Part shown: positions 8,501 through 16,808 of the stretch, one piece after another
How positions within the stretch are numbered: position 1 is the stretch's first letter
Layout: every line of letters begins with the position of its first letter
From: Robiginitomaculum sp.
GTDB taxonomy: Bacteria > Pseudomonadota > Alphaproteobacteria > Caulobacterales > Maricaulaceae
Direction: 5' to 3'
NCBI GenBank assembly: GCA_021776595.1
Contig: JAJFFP010000062.1
Span: forward strand, 1 to 41,836
DNA: 41,836 nucleotides
The notes under the pieces: generated by a model
Told to the model about the DNA's origin: nothing
Database searches by the model: none
The model's input: only the letters and a program-made list of their open reading frames with translations
Position numbers and translations under genes: made by a program

Positions 8501-9054
8501 CTATGGGCGCTACACCTGTTGGTGATTTGAATGTCCGTATGTCCAGTGGTGCAACCTCCTTTCGCCTGGCGGGGATTGTGCGCGTTAAAAGGGCCAGGAT
8601 TAATCAGCGTGGCGGACGTTTCGCCTTTGTAACCCTCTCAGATGCAAGTGGCGAGTGTGAGGTAATGGCCTCCTCTGAGGTTCTGGAAGATGCTGGTGAA
8701 TTATTGGATGTGGGCACACCGGTGCTGGCCAGCATCCGCACCGATAAAGGTAGCGGAGAAGCTCGGCTGCGCCTGCTCAAGGTTGAACCCCTGCAAGCTC
8801 TGGTGGCTGATAAAACCGGGGATTTACGTGTAATGCTAAATTCCTGCGATCAGGTATCAGATGTTAAAGCCTGCCTTGAGGCTCTGAAGGGGCGAAAAGA
8901 TGTGCCGATGCGCCAGCTCAGTCTCGTTTTTGAAGCCCTAAACGGATGCGAGGTTGAAGTTATGGCCGAAGGGCTGTGGCCAGCCGATGTGGCGGCCAGA
9001 AGGGCGCTTAAATCCCTAAGTGGGGTTCGCGATGCCATTGAGGTTCATTCCTGA
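5599..9054 (+). CDS. dnaE: DNA polymerase III subunit alpha (replicative)
   Basis: Catalytic subunit of the chromosomal replicase, 1151 residues. Order of parts: N-terminal PHP domain (starts FVHLRCRSAYSLLEGA), polymerase core, helix-hairpin-helix region (GAVRNVGGSAMENII, near 832-846) and an OB fold near 983-1055. The catalytic aspartates are visible in MPDFDIDFC (D407, D409) and VKFDFLG (D563). An internal clamp-binding motif, QVGLFGD, starts at 915. In the PHP metal motif the second histidine position is arginine (CRS), so PHP metal chemistry is probably lost and proofreading left to a DnaQ subunit encoded elsewhere. Length and clamp motif indicate DnaE1, not the mutagenic DnaE2. It starts 67 bp after the SidA-like ORF and could share its transcript. 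Confidence 0.97.
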   Translation: MDIASLPFVHLRCRSAYSLLEGAVEIKGLRDLALRHEMPALAITDYNNLFGALEFSETLADAGVQPLMGLTLALGAPDNQSAGFNTIVGTIALLASNREGYLNLMALSSKAFLDVDPADLAHVTWQDVAAHSSGLVLLSGGYDGMVNRLLHDGNVEQAQQQLDLMANVFGDNFFIEIQRHGRPEEAQSEPVLMDWASQHGIAMVASNEPYFADREMYEAHDALLCISQSTFLSVPDRIRVTSEHYFKSAKEMAERFSDAPELLGNTALVAMRCHYRPRTHTPILPNFAGGKASDKGTDEADMLASQAREGLRQRLGSIELAASEQAYWDRLEHELGIINQMGFPGYFLIVADFIKWANAQGIPVGPGRGSGAGSVVAWALTITGLDPLRFGLLFERFLNPERVSMPDFDIDFCQERRGEVIEYVRRKYGKDRVAQIITFGTLQARVVLRDVGRVMQLPLGLVDRLAKLVPSNPANPVTLKEAIASEPGLQQARDDDQDVAQLLDTALKLEGLYRNASTHAAGVVIGDRPLVELTPLYRDPRSEVPATQFNMKWAEKGGLVKFDFLGLKTLTVIDRAVSFLERRNVEVDIDHLPLDDGKTYSMLSRAQTVGIFQLESSGMRDVLRKARPDCFEDIIAIVALYRPGPMENIPKYTACKHGQEAPLFLHEKITHITAETYGVIIYQEQVMQIAQVLAGYSLGEADLLRRAMGKKIKSEMQAQRQRFVAGAVENGVEEDKAEHIFDLVDKFAGYGFNKSHSAAYALVAYQTAWLKAHYPVELLAALMSLDITNTDKLAVFVQDARNCGVKVCGPDINRSLAGFSVQDGKIIYALGAVRNVGGSAMENIIQERSQNGPYKDLVDFAARVDPKSLNKRALENLARAGAFDSVEANRQKVYNAASQLLAHAALADKERTSAQVGLFGDDTTALGQAELPNCEVWPLDKKLQEELAAIGFYFSGHPIDVFGQSVKSMGATPVGDLNVRMSSGATSFRLAGIVRVKRARINQRGGRFAFVTLSDASGECEVMASSEVLEDAGELLDVGTPVLASIRTDKGSGEARLRLLKVEPLQALVADKTGDLRVMLNSCDQVSDVKACLEALKGRKDVPMRQLSLVFEALNGCEVEVMAEGLWPADVAARRALKSLSGVRDAIEVHS

Positions 9055-9110
9055 GTTATGCTCAGGTGCATTGACCCAGAGATAAGGGTGTTATTGCCTG
9101 GCCTGGCCGC

Positions 9111-9139
9111 TTGCCAAGCGGTTGTGTGCTGCCTATAAG
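9111..9139 (+). promoter_or_regulatory. Promoter of the rpsB-tsf region
   Basis: TTGCCA (9111-9116), a 17-nt spacer and TATAAG (9134-9139): 5/6 matches in both hexamers with ideal spacing. It lies in the 196-bp gap after dnaE and gives an rpsB leader of roughly 105 nt. In other bacteria the S2 leader is a site of autogenous control; I see only short stems here (for example CCGC-ATTC-GCGG), so that role is not shown. Confidence 0.65.
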
Positions 9140-9250
9140 GCGCGCACCACGCACACAGGGGCGGGAAGAGCGGACGCATTCGTTCTCATCCATCCGGTGC
9201 CGCATTCGCGGACAACCCCTGTGGAGGCGAACCGGAAAAGGATATATATT

Positions 9251-10420
9251 ATGGCTCTACCTGAGGTGAGCATGCGCCAGCTTTTGGAAGCAGGCGTGCA
9301 TTTTGGACACCAGAAACACCGCTGGAATCCCCGCATGGAACCCTATATTTTCGGGGTTCGTTCTAACATACACATTCTGGATCTGTCACAGACAGTTCCT
9401 TTGCTGCATCAGGCTTTGGTCAAAGTGCGCGAAGTTGCTGCCAAGGGTGGCCGAATTTTGTTTGTTGGCACCAAGCGTCAGGCCAGTGATGTGGTTGCCG
9501 CATCGGCCAAGCGCTGTGCCCAGTATTATATTAATCACCGCTGGCTGGGTGGAACGCTGACCAACTGGACGACGATTTCACACTCAATTAAACGCTTGCG
9601 TGATCTTGAAAAACTGTTGGCAGATGATGCGCAAACCGGTTTGACCAAGAAAGAGCTGATTAAACTGACACGTGAGCAGGACAAGCTGGAGCGCTCGCTG
9701 GGTGGTATCAAGGATATGGGCGGTGTGCCTGATCTTATGTTCATCATCGATACAACCAAAGAGGTGATTGCGCTGGCCGAGGCCCGCAAACTTCATATTC
9801 CGGTTGTGGCGGTTCTGGATACCAATTCGGACCCTTCCGATGCGGATTATCCTATTCCAGGTAATGATGACGCCACGCGTGCCATCGCACTTTATTGCGA
9901 CCTGATTGCCGATGCGGCTCTGGATGGCATGGCCGATGCGCAAGCCAGTCTGGGTGTTGACCATGGCGCCGCTGAGGAACCGGTTGAGCTGGCGCTTAAA
10001 ACAGAGGCAAAAACCACCGGCAAGAAAGAAGAAGTAAAGGCTGAGGCTTCACCAAAGGCTACTGAAAAAGAAGTGGCAGAGGTAAAAGAAACCAGGACCG
10101 AGCCTAAATCCAAGGTAGAAGCAAAAGCCAAGGCAGAGGTAAAAGAAACCAGGACCGAGCCTAAATCCAAGGTAGAAGCAAAAGCCAAGGCAGAAGAAAA
10201 ACCTAAGGCGGAACCAAAAGCCAAGGCTGAGCCTAAAGCCAAGGCGGAACCAAAAGCCAAGGCTGAGCCTAAAGCCAAAGCTGAGCCTAAAGCCAAAGCT
10301 GAGCCTAAAGCCAAAGCTGAGCCTAAAGCCAAAGCTGAGCCTAAAGCCAAGGCTGAGCCTAAAGCCAAGGCTGAGCCTAAATCCAAGGCTGCAAAAAAAG
10401 AAGATATAAAGAGCAAATAA
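9251..10420 (+). CDS. rpsB: Ribosomal protein S2 with a long Lys/Ala/Pro/Glu repeat tail
   Basis: Small-subunit ribosomal protein that binds late in 30S assembly and helps bind S1. The ATG at 9251 (AAAAGGAT just upstream) gives 389 residues beginning [20 protein letters not shown], the standard start; an open frame reaches further upstream but is not S2-like. The S2 fold occupies about 1-240, with WLGGTLTNW and the region near [11 protein letters not shown] intact. Residues from about 245 to the end are a low-complexity tail: two tandem 19-residue units ([19 protein letters not shown]) and ten tandem EPKAKA-type units. E. coli S2 has about 240 residues; some alphaproteobacteria have extended S2, but this repeat-built tail is unusually long. 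It is strongly charged and probably disordered. Confidence 0.96.
   Translation: MALPEVSMRQLLEAGVHFGHQKHRWNPRMEPYIFGVRSNIHILDLSQTVPLLHQALVKVREVAAKGGRILFVGTKRQASDVVAASAKRCAQYYINHRWLGGTLTNWTTISHSIKRLRDLEKLLADDAQTGLTKKELIKLTREQDKLERSLGGIKDMGGVPDLMFIIDTTKEVIALAEARKLHIPVVAVLDTNSDPSDADYPIPGNDDATRAIALYCDLIADAALDGMADAQASLGVDHGAAEEPVELALKTEAKTTGKKEEVKAEASPKATEKEVAEVKETRTEPKSKVEAKAKAEVKETRTEPKSKVEAKAKAEEKPKAEPKAKAEPKAKAEPKAKAEPKAKAEPKAKAEPKAKAEPKAKAEPKAKAEPKAKAEPKSKAAKKEDIKSK
10082..10195 (+). repeat. 57-bp tandem duplication inside rpsB
   Basis: Two head-to-tail 57-bp copies (10082-10138 and 10139-10195) differ only in the final base (gag versus gaa). Each encodes 19 residues starting [11 protein letters not shown]. 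The near identity implies a recent duplication. Confidence 0.92.
10211..10390 (+). repeat. Ten 18-bp tandem repeats inside rpsB
   Basis: Ten consecutive 18-bp units encode EPKAKA (the last one EPKSKA). Codon use in the early units alternates between gaaccaaaagccaaggct and gagcctaaagccaaggcg, while units 4-7 are identical at the nucleotide level. Units are a multiple of three, so slippage changes tail length without breaking the frame. Confidence 0.93.
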
Positions 10421-10480
10421 TGTCTAATCTCAAGGTCTGATTTTGATCTTGATTTAGCATCTGATTTAAGGAGTTCAGCG

Positions 10481-11404
10481 ATGGCTGAAATTACCGCCGC
10501 CCTCGTTCGTGAGCTACGTGAAGCCACGGGTGCCGGCATGATGGACTGTAAAAAAGCATTGATGGAAACCGATGGCGATGTGAGTTCGGCTATCGACTGG
10601 ATGCGTAAAAAAGGCATGGCCAAAGCGGCGAAAAAGGCTGGCCGTATCGCTTCTGAGGGCGTTGTTGCCGTTGCCCAAAATGGTAATGCCGGAGCCATGA
10701 TTGAGTTGAATTCTGAAACCGATTTTGTTTCGCGCAATGGTGATTTTCAGGACTTTGCCAAAAAACTGGCTGATCTGGCGCTTCGTGTCGGCGGCGACGT
10801 GGACGTGATTAACAACAGTACCGATAATGGCGAAACGATTGAAACCGCCTTGACGACAATGATTGCCAAAATTGGTGAAAATATGAGTTTTCGCCGTGCT
10901 GTGCAATTATCTGTGCCAAACGGTGTGGTGGCGAGCTATGTGCATAATGCGGTTGCACCAGACCTTGGCCGTATTGGGGTGCTGGTGGCGCTTGAATCTA
11001 CGGCGGATGCAGACAAACTGACTGATCTTGGCCGTAAAATAGCCATGCACGTAGCGGCGACTTCACCGCTGGCGCTTGGCATTGAGGATCTGGATCAGGA
11101 TGTTGTCGCCAAAGAGCGTGATGTTTTTTCTGAACAGGCCCGTGCCTCTGGCAAGCCTGATAACATTATTGGAAAAATGGTCGAAGGGCGTTTGCGCAAG
11201 TTTTATGAAGAAGTTGTGCTCCTGAAACAGGCATTCGTGATGAACCCGGATCAGACCGTGGCGCAACTGGTAGAGGCCGCCGCCAATGACCTGGATGCGC
11301 CGGTAACACTGGTTGCCTTTTCGCGCATGGGTCTTGGTGAAGGCATCGAGAAAAAGAACGAAGACTTTGCCGCTGAAGTCGCTGCTGTTGCAGGTGGAGA
11401 ATAA
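10481..11404 (+). CDS. tsf: Translation elongation factor Ts
   Basis: Guanine-nucleotide exchange factor that regenerates EF-Tu-GTP. The 307-residue protein starts [20 protein letters not shown] with the UBA-like N-terminal domain, followed by the DCKKAL segment and the core signature [12 protein letters not shown], which contains the TDFV motif that inserts into EF-Tu. AAGGAG at 10468-10473 is a good ribosome site. It follows rpsB by 60 bp in the nearly universal rpsB-tsf pair, and no terminator is visible between them. Confidence 0.97.
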   Translation: MAEITAALVRELREATGAGMMDCKKALMETDGDVSSAIDWMRKKGMAKAAKKAGRIASEGVVAVAQNGNAGAMIELNSETDFVSRNGDFQDFAKKLADLALRVGGDVDVINNSTDNGETIETALTTMIAKIGENMSFRRAVQLSVPNGVVASYVHNAVAPDLGRIGVLVALESTADADKLTDLGRKIAMHVAATSPLALGIEDLDQDVVAKERDVFSEQARASGKPDNIIGKMVEGRLRKFYEEVVLLKQAFVMNPDQTVAQLVEAAANDLDAPVTLVAFSRMGLGEGIEKKNEDFAAEVAAVAGGE

Positions 11405-11488
11405 GCCCCACCTTTTGCGGGTTTGTCTTAGACGACTGCAGCGCTTCGGGTTAGTGTGCCTGATCTTGAGTCGCAGGAGTAAGTCGTA

Positions 11489-12268
11489 GTGCCAGAAGCA
11501 AAAGTGGTAAAACCTGACCGGGTGGGCGGATCTGTACGCTATAAGCGTGTCTTGCTGAAAGTGTCTGGCGAGGCCCTGATGGGCGATCAGACCTATGGCA
11601 TAGACCAACAGGCGGTTCTGCGCATAGCTGGCGAGGTTGGCGATGCGGTCAGTGCCGGGGTGCAGGTATGCCTTGTTATCGGCGGCGGTAATATCTTTCG
11701 CGGCCTATCGGCTGCTGAACAGGGCATGGAACGGGCCACGGCTGATTATATGGGCATGCTGGCGACCGTTATGAATGCGCTTGCCATGCAAAATGCACTG
11801 GAAAGCATTGGGCTGGAAACGCGTGTGCAATCGGCCATTCCGATGATGTCGGTTTGCGAGCCTTATATACGGCGACGTGCCATTCGGCATTTGGAACGCA
11901 AACGCACGGTTATTTTTGCCGCCGGGACCGGAAACCCGTTTTTTACAACCGATACGGGCGCGGCCCTGCGTGCTGCGGAAATGGGCTGTGATGCCTTGCT
12001 AAAAGGCACACAGGTAGACGGGGTTTATAGTGCGGATCCTAAAAAACACGCGGATGCAACCCGCTATGACCAGTTAAGCTATCATGAGGTGCTGGCCAGG
12101 GATTTGCGGGTTATGGATGCCTCTGCGGTCAGTATGATGCGTGATAATGATATACCGGTCATTGTTTTTTCCATACAGGAAGCCGGGCGATTGCGCGAAG
12201 TGCTTGCAGGTGATGGAATTTGCACAATTATTGGCAAACCGGAAAAAACAGGTGGGGAAAATGGCTGA
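11489..12268 (+). CDS. pyrH: Uridylate kinase (UMP kinase)
   Basis: Phosphorylates UMP to UDP with ATP in the cytoplasm; the bacterial enzyme is a hexamer of the amino-acid-kinase family. The 259-residue protein contains [15 protein letters not shown] near the N-terminus (phosphate-binding lysine and glycines), [10 protein letters not shown] and [16 protein letters not shown]. The start is GTG 11489 with AGGAG at 11475-11479. The first twenty or so residues before KRVLLK are a modest extension. An 84-bp gap separates it from tsf, and its end overlaps frr by 8 nt. The rpsB-tsf-pyrH-frr order is conserved across bacteria. Confidence 0.96.
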   Translation: MPEAKVVKPDRVGGSVRYKRVLLKVSGEALMGDQTYGIDQQAVLRIAGEVGDAVSAGVQVCLVIGGGNIFRGLSAAEQGMERATADYMGMLATVMNALAMQNALESIGLETRVQSAIPMMSVCEPYIRRRAIRHLERKRTVIFAAGTGNPFFTTDTGAALRAAEMGCDALLKGTQVDGVYSADPKKHADATRYDQLSYHEVLARDLRVMDASAVSMMRDNDIPVIVFSIQEAGRLREVLAGDGICTIIGKPEKTGGENG

Positions 12269-12818
12269 ATTTGATTTAAACGATTTGAAGCGGCGTATGG
12301 AAGGGGCTTTAACAGCGTTAAAACAAGAGTTTGGTGGCTTACGCACCGGCAGAGCCAGTGCTGCCTTGCTGGATAGCGTGCAGGTAGAGGCCTATGGCGC
12401 CCTGACACCGCTTAATCAGATCGGGACGGTCAGTGTGCCTGAATCACGGATGATTTCGGTGCAAATCTGGGACAAGGGTTTGGTGCAGGCGGCGGATAAG
12501 GCCATTCGCAATGCTGGCCTGGGCGTAAACCCGGTAATGGACGGGCAAAACCTGCGTATCCCTATTCCGCCATTAAATGAAGAGCGCCGTGCGGAACTTG
12601 CCAAATTGGCCAGTCGCTATGCCGAGCAGGCCCGTGTGGCGGTGCGTAATGTTCGCCGCGATGGCATGGACACGCTTAAAGCCCTTGAAAAAGATAATGA
12701 ATTAAGCGAGGACGAGCACAAAAAGAAAGGCGCTCAGGTGCAGGCCGCGACTGATGAGACGATCGCTAATATTGATAAGGCATTGGTGGTCAAAGAAGAA
12801 GAAATCATGCAGGTATAA
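12261..12818 (+). CDS. frr: Ribosome recycling factor
   Basis: Splits the post-termination ribosome together with EF-G. The ATG at 12261 gives the standard 185 residues, starting [17 protein letters not shown]; upstream in-frame codons belong to the pyrH coding region. Recognisable signatures are [27 protein letters not shown] and VRRDGMD, which form the three-helix bundle and the small beta domain. The start lies inside the end of pyrH with GGTGGGG before it, so initiation is probably coupled. Confidence 0.97.
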   Translation: MAEFDLNDLKRRMEGALTALKQEFGGLRTGRASAALLDSVQVEAYGALTPLNQIGTVSVPESRMISVQIWDKGLVQAADKAIRNAGLGVNPVMDGQNLRIPIPPLNEERRAELAKLASRYAEQARVAVRNVRRDGMDTLKALEKDNELSEDEHKKKGAQVQAATDETIANIDKALVVKEEEIMQV

Positions 12819-12822
12819 GGGC

Positions 12823-13554
12823 GTGTCAGACACGAACGCCCATACTCTCTCAACCCCGCCGCATCACGTTGCCATCATCATGGATGGTAATGGGCGCTGG
12901 GCCGCCGCGCGTAAACGACCCAGAAAATTCGGCCATCACCAGGGCGTTGAGGCTGTCAGGCGTTGTGTTGAGGCCGCCGGCGCGCTGGGTGTTCGCTACT
13001 TAACCCTGTATAGCTTTTCAACGGAGAACTGGCGTCGGCCACAAGAGGAAATTAAAGCCTTATTTGATCTGATGCGCAGTTTTGTAGCCAAGGACGTGCA
13101 CCGGCTAAAGGCCAATGGCGTTCGTGTGCGCGTTATTGGTGCACGCGATAATCTGGCCCCGGATTTAATCAGCTTGATTGAAGATATAGAGCTGCAAACG
13201 CAGAACAACGAGCGGCTTTACCTGAACATTGCGTTTAACTATGGCGGTCGAAACGAGATCGCCCGTGCCATTAAAGGCATGGCAAAAGACGTTTCCACCG
13301 GTGCGCTTGGGGCCAATGCAATTAATGAAGACACCGTATCTCGTTACCTTGATACGGCCTATATGCCCGATCCTGACCTTGTGCTGCGCACTAGCGGGGA
13401 ACAGCGCATCAGCAATTTTCTTCTTTGGCAAAGTGCATATTCGGAATTCATAGTGCTGGATGTGCTCTGGCCGGATTTTACCCAGGAACATTTTGAACAG
13501 GCAATACGGATTTATCATAGCCGTGACCGGCGTCAGGGCGGGGTGGACGCATGA
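12823..13554 (+). CDS. uppS: Undecaprenyl (di-trans,poly-cis) diphosphate synthase
   Basis: Cis-prenyltransferase that makes the C55 undecaprenyl diphosphate carrier used for peptidoglycan and polysaccharide export. GTG at 12823, 4 bp after the frr stop and preceded by ATAAGG, gives 243 residues. Catalytic motif IIMDGNGRWA appears near residue 20, followed by FSTENWRRP, FNYGGRNEIA and the C-terminal DLVLRTSGEQRISNFLLWQ, all diagnostic. Its stop overlaps the cdsA start (ATGA). It forms a precursor-supply group with cdsA and dxr. Confidence 0.96.
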   Translation: MSDTNAHTLSTPPHHVAIIMDGNGRWAAARKRPRKFGHHQGVEAVRRCVEAAGALGVRYLTLYSFSTENWRRPQEEIKALFDLMRSFVAKDVHRLKANGVRVRVIGARDNLAPDLISLIEDIELQTQNNERLYLNIAFNYGGRNEIARAIKGMAKDVSTGALGANAINEDTVSRYLDTAYMPDPDLVLRTSGEQRISNFLLWQSAYSEFIVLDVLWPDFTQEHFEQAIRIYHSRDRRQGGVDA

Positions 13555-14372
13555 GTAAAACTCCCGCCGGACAGGGTCGTTTCAAAACCCGTGAATTCTG
13601 GATACGCGCGGGTTCCGCTATGATCCTGCTGCCGGTGACGCTTTTGTGCGCCGTATTGGGTGGGGTCTGGTTTACGCTATTGGTGGCCATTGCCACGGCG
13701 GCGATGGTGCGTGAATGGGTCCGCATGTCTGACGCTAATGCGCGGATTTACGCTTATGCCTTTGCCATGACGGGCATGATGCTGCCGGTTTTTTTTGCCT
13801 ATGGCGGTCATTGGCGCTGGGCTATATTCACACTTTTTCTGGTTACACTTGTCTCGGCACTTGAACGGGCCAGGCGGGGGCGCCCATGGCGCGCTGTTGG
13901 TGGCCTGCTCTATATTGGTTTGGCGGTGCTTGCCATTTTGTTTTTACGCAATAGTGCGGATGGGGTATGGCGATTATTATATTTGTTCGCCGTGGTATGG
14001 GCTGCCGATTCAGCGGCCTATATTTTTGGCAGCCAAATTCGCGGCCCCAAGCTCTGGCCCGCTATTAGCCCCAATAAAACCTGGTCCGGTTTTGCCGCAG
14101 GGCTCATTGCGGGCACACTGGCAGGCAGTTTAACGGTGCGTTTAGCCGGTTTTGAGGTGGGGGTAGAGCTTGAGGTTTTATCGGCCACCCTGGCAGTGAT
14201 TTCCGTTGGCGGGGATTTATTAAGCTCCTGGTTGAAGCGGCGTTTTGGCGTTAAAGACACGGGCACTTCCATACCGGGCCATGGCGGCGTATTGGATCGT
14301 CTGGATGCTTTATTGGCGGCGGCCATGGCGCTGGCGGCATTTATACTTTTCATGCCAGGCGTAGTTTTTTAA
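13551..14372 (+). CDS. cdsA: Phosphatidate cytidylyltransferase
   Basis: Integral membrane enzyme that converts phosphatidic acid and CTP to CDP-diacylglycerol, the branch point for all phospholipids. The 273-residue protein has several hydrophobic helices and the family signature near its C-terminus: SWLKRRFGVKDTGTSIPGHG followed by GVLDRLD. The ATG at 13551 overlaps uppS, and the last base of its stop is the first base of the dxr start. Confidence 0.95.
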   Translation: MSKTPAGQGRFKTREFWIRAGSAMILLPVTLLCAVLGGVWFTLLVAIATAAMVREWVRMSDANARIYAYAFAMTGMMLPVFFAYGGHWRWAIFTLFLVTLVSALERARRGRPWRAVGGLLYIGLAVLAILFLRNSADGVWRLLYLFAVVWAADSAAYIFGSQIRGPKLWPAISPNKTWSGFAAGLIAGTLAGSLTVRLAGFEVGVELEVLSATLAVISVGGDLLSSWLKRRFGVKDTGTSIPGHGGVLDRLDALLAAAMALAAFILFMPGVVF

Positions 14373-15580
14373 TGCCCAACATGCCAACAGCACGGCGCAT
14401 CAGCGTATTGGGTTCAACCGGCTCTGTCGGCCTGTCTACGCTGGATATATTGGCCGATCAGCGGGCGCGTCATGGGCAGGATAGCTTGCATATCGTGGCC
14501 CTGGCTGCTGGTCGCAATGTGGCCAGATTGGCAGAACAGGCCCGGCAGTTTCGCCCGGATTTTGTAGCGATCGCCGATGAGAAATACGCAGAAGATTTAC
14601 AAGATGCCATGGCCGGGACATCGATCGCCTGCGGGGCTGGCCTAGAGGCGGTTCAGGAGGCGGCAGCACGCGAAGCTGACTGGACGATGGCGGCGATCAT
14701 GGGGGCTGCGGGACTGCGCTCTACCTTGCAAATTGCCAATCGGGGCGGGGCGATAGCGATCGCCAATAAAGAGACGCTGGTGTGTGCCGGTGCCTTGCTG
14801 GTGCAGACCTGCAAGCGCACGGGGGCCAAATTGTTGCCAGTAGATTCAGAACACAATGCAATTTTTCAGGTACTGGACCCGGCACGTAAATCGGCATTGG
14901 TACGAATTGTGCTTACCGCGTCTGGTGGACCTTTTAGAACCTGGACACTGGATCAAATGAGAACAGCGACACCGGCAGAGGCCGTAGCTCACCCGGTTTG
15001 GTCCATGGGGGCCAAAATTTCTGTGGATTCTGCATCCTTAATGAATAAAGGGCTGGAATTAATTGAGGCTTGCCATCTTTTTGACGCAAGTTCCGATCAA
15101 CTTGATGTTCTTATTCATCCGCAATCAGTGGTGCATGGCCTCGTGGAATATTCTGATGGTTCAATTCTGGCACAACTGGGTCCTGCGGATATGCGGGTGC
15201 CAATTGCCTCAGCCTTTGCCTGGCCCGATCGCATTACAACAAAGTGCGAACGCCTTGATCTTGCAAAACTATCCCGCCTGGATTTTGACGCGCCAGACCT
15301 TGCGCGCTTCCCGGCGCTTAATCTGGCAAGGACGGCGATGGTGGCAGGTGATGTGGCCTGCACCGCGCTTAATGCCGCCAATGAAGTGGCTGTTGAAGCC
15401 TTTCTTGCTGGTCAAATTGGCTTTTTGGATATTGTGGCACTGGTTGAAAATGTTATGGAAACCGGCCATCCCGATGGCGGTGCCTGGCAGGGCGAATCAG
15501 AGGATTATGATGCCGTATTTGCACTGGACAGGGCCGCAAGGCATAGTGCTCAACAGTTGTTGAAGCAGAAATATCATTAG
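14372..15580 (+). CDS. dxr: 1-deoxy-D-xylulose 5-phosphate reductoisomerase
   Basis: Second enzyme of the MEP isoprenoid pathway: converts DXP to 2-C-methyl-D-erythritol 4-phosphate using NADPH and a divalent metal. The 402-residue protein starts with the nucleotide-binding loop SVLGSTGSVGLSTLD. It has the metal/substrate motif PVDSEHNAIFQ and the catalytic segment SMGAKISVDSASLMNKGLEL. It overlaps cdsA by one base and lies upstream of rseP, the common proteobacterial order. Its product feeds the isoprenoid units used by UppS two genes upstream. Confidence 0.97.
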   Translation: MPNMPTARRISVLGSTGSVGLSTLDILADQRARHGQDSLHIVALAAGRNVARLAEQARQFRPDFVAIADEKYAEDLQDAMAGTSIACGAGLEAVQEAAAREADWTMAAIMGAAGLRSTLQIANRGGAIAIANKETLVCAGALLVQTCKRTGAKLLPVDSEHNAIFQVLDPARKSALVRIVLTASGGPFRTWTLDQMRTATPAEAVAHPVWSMGAKISVDSASLMNKGLELIEACHLFDASSDQLDVLIHPQSVVHGLVEYSDGSILAQLGPADMRVPIASAFAWPDRITTKCERLDLAKLSRLDFDAPDLARFPALNLARTAMVAGDVACTALNAANEVAVEAFLAGQIGFLDIVALVENVMETGHPDGGAWQGESEDYDAVFALDRAARHSAQQLLKQKYH

Positions 15581-15609
15581 CGCTAACCAAGGGACAAATG
15601 GTTTATTAG

Positions 15610-16800
15610 ATGCAGGCTTTATTAAATACACCAGGATTTATCCTGTCCTTTGTGTTTGTGTTCACAATGATCGTTTTTGTGCATGAAATGGGACATTTTC
15701 TGGCAGCACGATTGTTAGGTGCCAAGGTTGATGTGTTTTCCATCGGCTTTGGAAAACGTATTTTTGAGCGCACTGATCGTTATGGCACTATCTGGCAGGT
15801 TTCACTTTTTCCGGTTGGCGGGTATGTAAAGTTTGCGGGCGATGCCGGTGTGGCCAGCGCACCGGATTCAGAGACCGTGGCGCGTGCCGCCGTTGAAAAC
15901 AACGGACAGGCCGGTATTTTTCATCTTTTGTCAGTTTGGCGGCGGGCCATTATTGTGGCTGCCGGCCCGTTGATGAATTTCTTTTTTGCGATTGTTATTT
16001 TTGCCATTTTGCTCATGTCCTTTGGCTCGGTCAGTATTCCTGCACGTATCGATAGTGTCGAACCGGACAGCCCGGCGGCGCGGGCGGGCTTTATGGCTGA
16101 TGACCTGATTGTCAGGGCCGATGGACGCAAGATGAAAAGTTTTGCAGATGTGGCGGCTATTGTTTCGATTGCGGCTGATGAGCCTGTCCGGTTTGTGGTT
16201 GAACGCAATGGCGAACCGGTAAATTTGCTGGCAACCCCTGGCTTGATTGAACAAACAGATACCCTGGGCAATACCATTCGAATTGGGTATCTGGGGATAC
16301 GCGCCTCTACACAGGTTATAAAACGTGAGCGTTATGGACCGGTTAGTGCGGTTATGGCCGGAACGGGAAAGACCTGGAACAGTATTGCTGATCAGTTGAA
16401 GTTTATGGGCCGCCTGGTGCGCGGGCGCGGTTCTGTTGATATGCTGGGTGGACCATTGCGGATATTTGCCTATACTGGTGCCGTTGGCACGGCCCCGGCA
16501 GCCGATGTGCAAAGCGCCCCCATATCGCTGGCAATGCGCATCGTAAACTTGATCAATCTTGCTGCATTATTATCGGTGGCGATCGGTCTTGTAAACTTAT
16601 TGCCCGTGCCGGTTCTGGATGGCGGACACTTGTTATATTACGCTTTTGAGGCGTTAACCGGCAAGCCGCTGAGTGAAAATCTGCAACTCATGGGATTTAA
16701 GGTTGGTTTAGCACTGATCTTGAGCTTAATGGTGTTTGCTACTCTGAACGATTTGCGCTATTTCGGCCTGTTTGAGAGTTTAAGTCAGTTTTTTTCCTAG
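15610..16800 (+). CDS. rseP: RseP-type site-2 membrane metalloprotease
   Basis: Zinc metalloprotease that cuts within the membrane; in E. coli it releases sigma-E by cleaving RseA and removes signal-peptide remnants. The 396-residue protein has the zinc motif HEMGH at 25-29 inside the first helix, a PDZ domain around 135-215 (SPAARAGFMADDLIVRADG) and the second active-site motif PVLDGGHLLYY near the C-terminal helices. The 29-bp gap after dxr suggests the same transcript. No anti-sigma substrate gene is in the window. Confidence 0.95.
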   Translation: MQALLNTPGFILSFVFVFTMIVFVHEMGHFLAARLLGAKVDVFSIGFGKRIFERTDRYGTIWQVSLFPVGGYVKFAGDAGVASAPDSETVARAAVENNGQAGIFHLLSVWRRAIIVAAGPLMNFFFAIVIFAILLMSFGSVSIPARIDSVEPDSPAARAGFMADDLIVRADGRKMKSFADVAAIVSIAADEPVRFVVERNGEPVNLLATPGLIEQTDTLGNTIRIGYLGIRASTQVIKRERYGPVSAVMAGTGKTWNSIADQLKFMGRLVRGRGSVDMLGGPLRIFAYTGAVGTAPAADVQSAPISLAMRIVNLINLAALLSVAIGLVNLLPVPVLDGGHLLYYAFEALTGKPLSENLQLMGFKVGLALILSLMVFATLNDLRYFGLFESLSQFFS

Positions 16801-16808
16801 GGTTTTGC

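Noticed and set aside
9892-10737. Long minus-strand open frame with SALALG-type repeats
   Set aside because: It is the mirror of the rpsB tandem repeats and the start of tsf; both are certain genes on the plus strand.
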